Source: an uncultured Oscillibacter sp.
GTDB taxonomy: Bacteria; Bacillota; Clostridia; Oscillospirales; Oscillospiraceae
Assembly (NCBI GenBank): GCA_900551885.1
Contig: URXS01000121.1
Coordinates: 1-5,712 of the forward strand
Length of the DNA: 5,712 bases
Direction of reading: 5' to 3'
Made by a program: the position numbers and the translations under genes. The notes under the pieces were generated by a model. That model made no database searches and was not told the origin of the DNA. It worked only from the letters and a program-made list of their open reading frames with translations. Of this stretch, positions 4,838 to 5,712 are shown piece by piece. How positions within the stretch are numbered: the first letter of the stretch is position 1; every line of letters starts with the position of its first letter.

Positions 4838-5527
4838 ATGGCTTCCACCACTGAATTTTCCCGTACATTGTCGCTGCTGCGGCAGGAGCGGGGCGTGTCC
4901 CAGCGGACCGCCGCTGCGGACCTTGGCATTTCCCAGGCGCTGCTGAGCCACTATGAGAATGGCATTCGGGAACCGGGCCTTTCGTTTGTGGTCCGGGCCT
5001 GCGATTACTACCATGTCTCCGCCGACTTCATCCTGGGCCGCACTCTGTCCCGGGAGGGGAACATGCTGACGGAGCAGGAGGTGCTGGAGGCCGCCGAGCC
5101 GGGCAACGTGCTCCAGGGCAGCGTCCTGGCCACCCTCCAGAGTAAGCTCCTCTCCGGCGCCACGGATGTGGTATTCAGCCTGCTGGGTAAGCTGGGGGAC
5201 AAGGCCGCCATCAACGCCGCGGCGGCGTACTTAGGCGCCGGCGTGTACCAGATCTACCGGCACCTGTACCGCTCCGCCGGGGCCAACGAGGCCTATTTCT
5301 CCCTGGACCCCGCTGCCTGCGGTCTGGGCGCCGCTGACGCGGACCGCAAGCTCTCTGAGCTGCGCTACACCAGGGCCCTCCGGGCCCTGACGGCCAAAAA
5401 GGCGGAATTCCCGGACCTGAGCGCCCAGTCCCTCTCCGCCGCCTATCCCGGCCGGTGCCAGAGCCTGACCCAGGTCCTCAGCACCACGGACGCCCGGCTC
5501 AGCGCCCTGACGGAGAAAGAGTCATGA
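4838..5527 (+). CDS. XRE-family helix-turn-helix transcriptional regulator
   Basis: A 229-residue protein. The N-terminal HTH_3/XRE domain spans about residues 7-68: FSRTLSLLRQERGVSQRTAAADLGIS is the first half, the recognition helix region is SQALLSHYENG (32-42), and REPGLSFVVRACDYYHVSADFILGR completes the fold. This is a cytoplasmic DNA-binding protein. Residues about 78-229 form a mostly helical, Ala-rich domain that I do not recognise; it has no visible membrane segment, peptidase or ligand-binding signature. The ATG is preceded by AAAGGAG (4823-4829), 8 bases upstream. The stop overlaps the next start as ATGA, so the regulator and the following membrane protein are probably translationally coupled and the regulator may control that locus. 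It probably has its own promoter at 4729-4757. Confidence 0.9.
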   Translation: MASTTEFSRTLSLLRQERGVSQRTAAADLGISQALLSHYENGIREPGLSFVVRACDYYHVSADFILGRTLSREGNMLTEQEVLEAAEPGNVLQGSVLATLQSKLLSGATDVVFSLLGKLGDKAAINAAAAYLGAGVYQIYRHLYRSAGANEAYFSLDPAACGLGAADADRKLSELRYTRALRALTAKKAEFPDLSAQSLSAAYPGRCQSLTQVLSTTDARLSALTEKES

Positions 5528-5712
5528 GCTTCCAGTCCTTATCCTTTTTCGCCTTTCTGGCGGTGACACTGGCGGTCTGTCTGACGCTGCGGAAAAAGAG
5601 CAGGGCCTCCGCGCTGATGGCTCTGGAGCTTGCCTGCCTGGTGTTCTACCTGCTGGGCGGCGGCTGGCGGGGCCTCATCGTGCTGGCCGCCGGTGTGGCG
5701 GTGACCCGGGCC
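5524..5712 (+). CDS. MBOAT-like membrane O-acyltransferase, N-terminal part (partial)
   Basis: The frame is open from ATG 5524 to the right edge (63 codons, no stop). The product starts MSFQSLSFFAFLAVTLAVCL, a hydrophobic segment, then a basic stretch LRKKSRA, a second hydrophobic segment with LVFYLLGGGWRG, and a third beginning LIVLAAGVAV. This pattern (F-x-S-L-x-F-x-x-F-L start, basic turn, L-x-F-Y then a Gly/Trp turn) resembles the N-terminus of AlgI/DltB-type MBOAT proteins, which move acyl groups, often acetyl, to extracellular polysaccharides or teichoic acid. The catalytic His is far downstream and outside the window, so the family call is an inference. GGAG at 5512-5515 serves as ribosome binding site inside the XRE gene, and ATGA overlap indicates coupling. 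Confidence 0.6.
   Translation, partial: MSFQSLSFFAFLAVTLAVCLTLRKKSRASALMALELACLVFYLLGGGWRGLIVLAAGVAVTRA

Noticed and set aside
5372..5395. GGGCCCT repeated in the XRE gene (5373 region) as an operator
   Set aside because: Two GC-rich palindromic hexamer-like copies within coding sequence are expected by chance at this base composition and encode a plain Arg-Ala-Leu repeat.
1..5712. CRISPR arrays, tRNA or rRNA genes, insertion sequences
   Set aside because: No regularly spaced repeats, no cloverleaf or rRNA-like stretch, and no transposase or terminal inverted repeats were seen.

Overview
The window is a GC-rich, gene-dense stretch in which every supported gene lies on the + strand. The gene set (miaA-hfq, a yggS/sepF/divIVA division block, strong Shine-Dalgarno sites, intrinsic terminators) points to a Gram-positive Firmicute. 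High GC plus this order suggests a gut-type clostridium of the Oscillospirales, close to Flavonifractor or Lawsonibacter; the genus-level guess is inference from style only.

Layout. 2-175: 3' end of miaA (tRNA dimethylallyltransferase). 239-478: hfq (RNA chaperone). 517-1791: a single-pass membrane protein of the HlyD/membrane-fusion type. 1840-2535: yggS/ylmE (PLP-binding PLP-homeostasis protein). 2571-3005: sepF (FtsZ membrane anchor). 3030-3731: divIVA-like polar/septal scaffold. A strong intrinsic terminator at 3734-3764 closes this run. 3788-4666: a HAD-family phosphatase, followed by a second strong terminator (4685-4724). 4729-4757: a candidate promoter for the last unit, an XRE-type regulator (4838-5527) whose stop codon overlaps the start of a membrane protein that runs off the window and looks like the N-terminus of an MBOAT O-acyltransferase.

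How the genes fit together. The first six genes look like one transcription unit linking tRNA/RNA metabolism (miaA, hfq) to the tail of the Firmicute division cluster (ylmE-ylmF(sepF)-divIVA), with ylmG and ylmH absent between sepF and divIVA and an HlyD-like protein placed before yggS. The best regulatory signal is inside yggS: an AT-rich island holds a near-consensus sigma-A promoter (TTGACA, 17 bp, CATAAT at 2390-2418), which would let sepF-divIVA be transcribed separately from miaA-hfq. The HAD gene starts only 24 bases after the divIVA terminator, so its transcription must come from read-through or from a promoter inside divIVA. The XRE-MBOAT pair looks translationally coupled and may be a regulated envelope or polysaccharide acylation locus extending beyond the window.

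No rRNA, tRNA, CRISPR, insertion sequence or attachment site was seen. Most of the window is conserved housekeeping. The points worth attention are the embedded promoter, the orphan HlyD-like protein in a division cluster, the variant DivIVA membrane tip and the XRE-MBOAT coupling.
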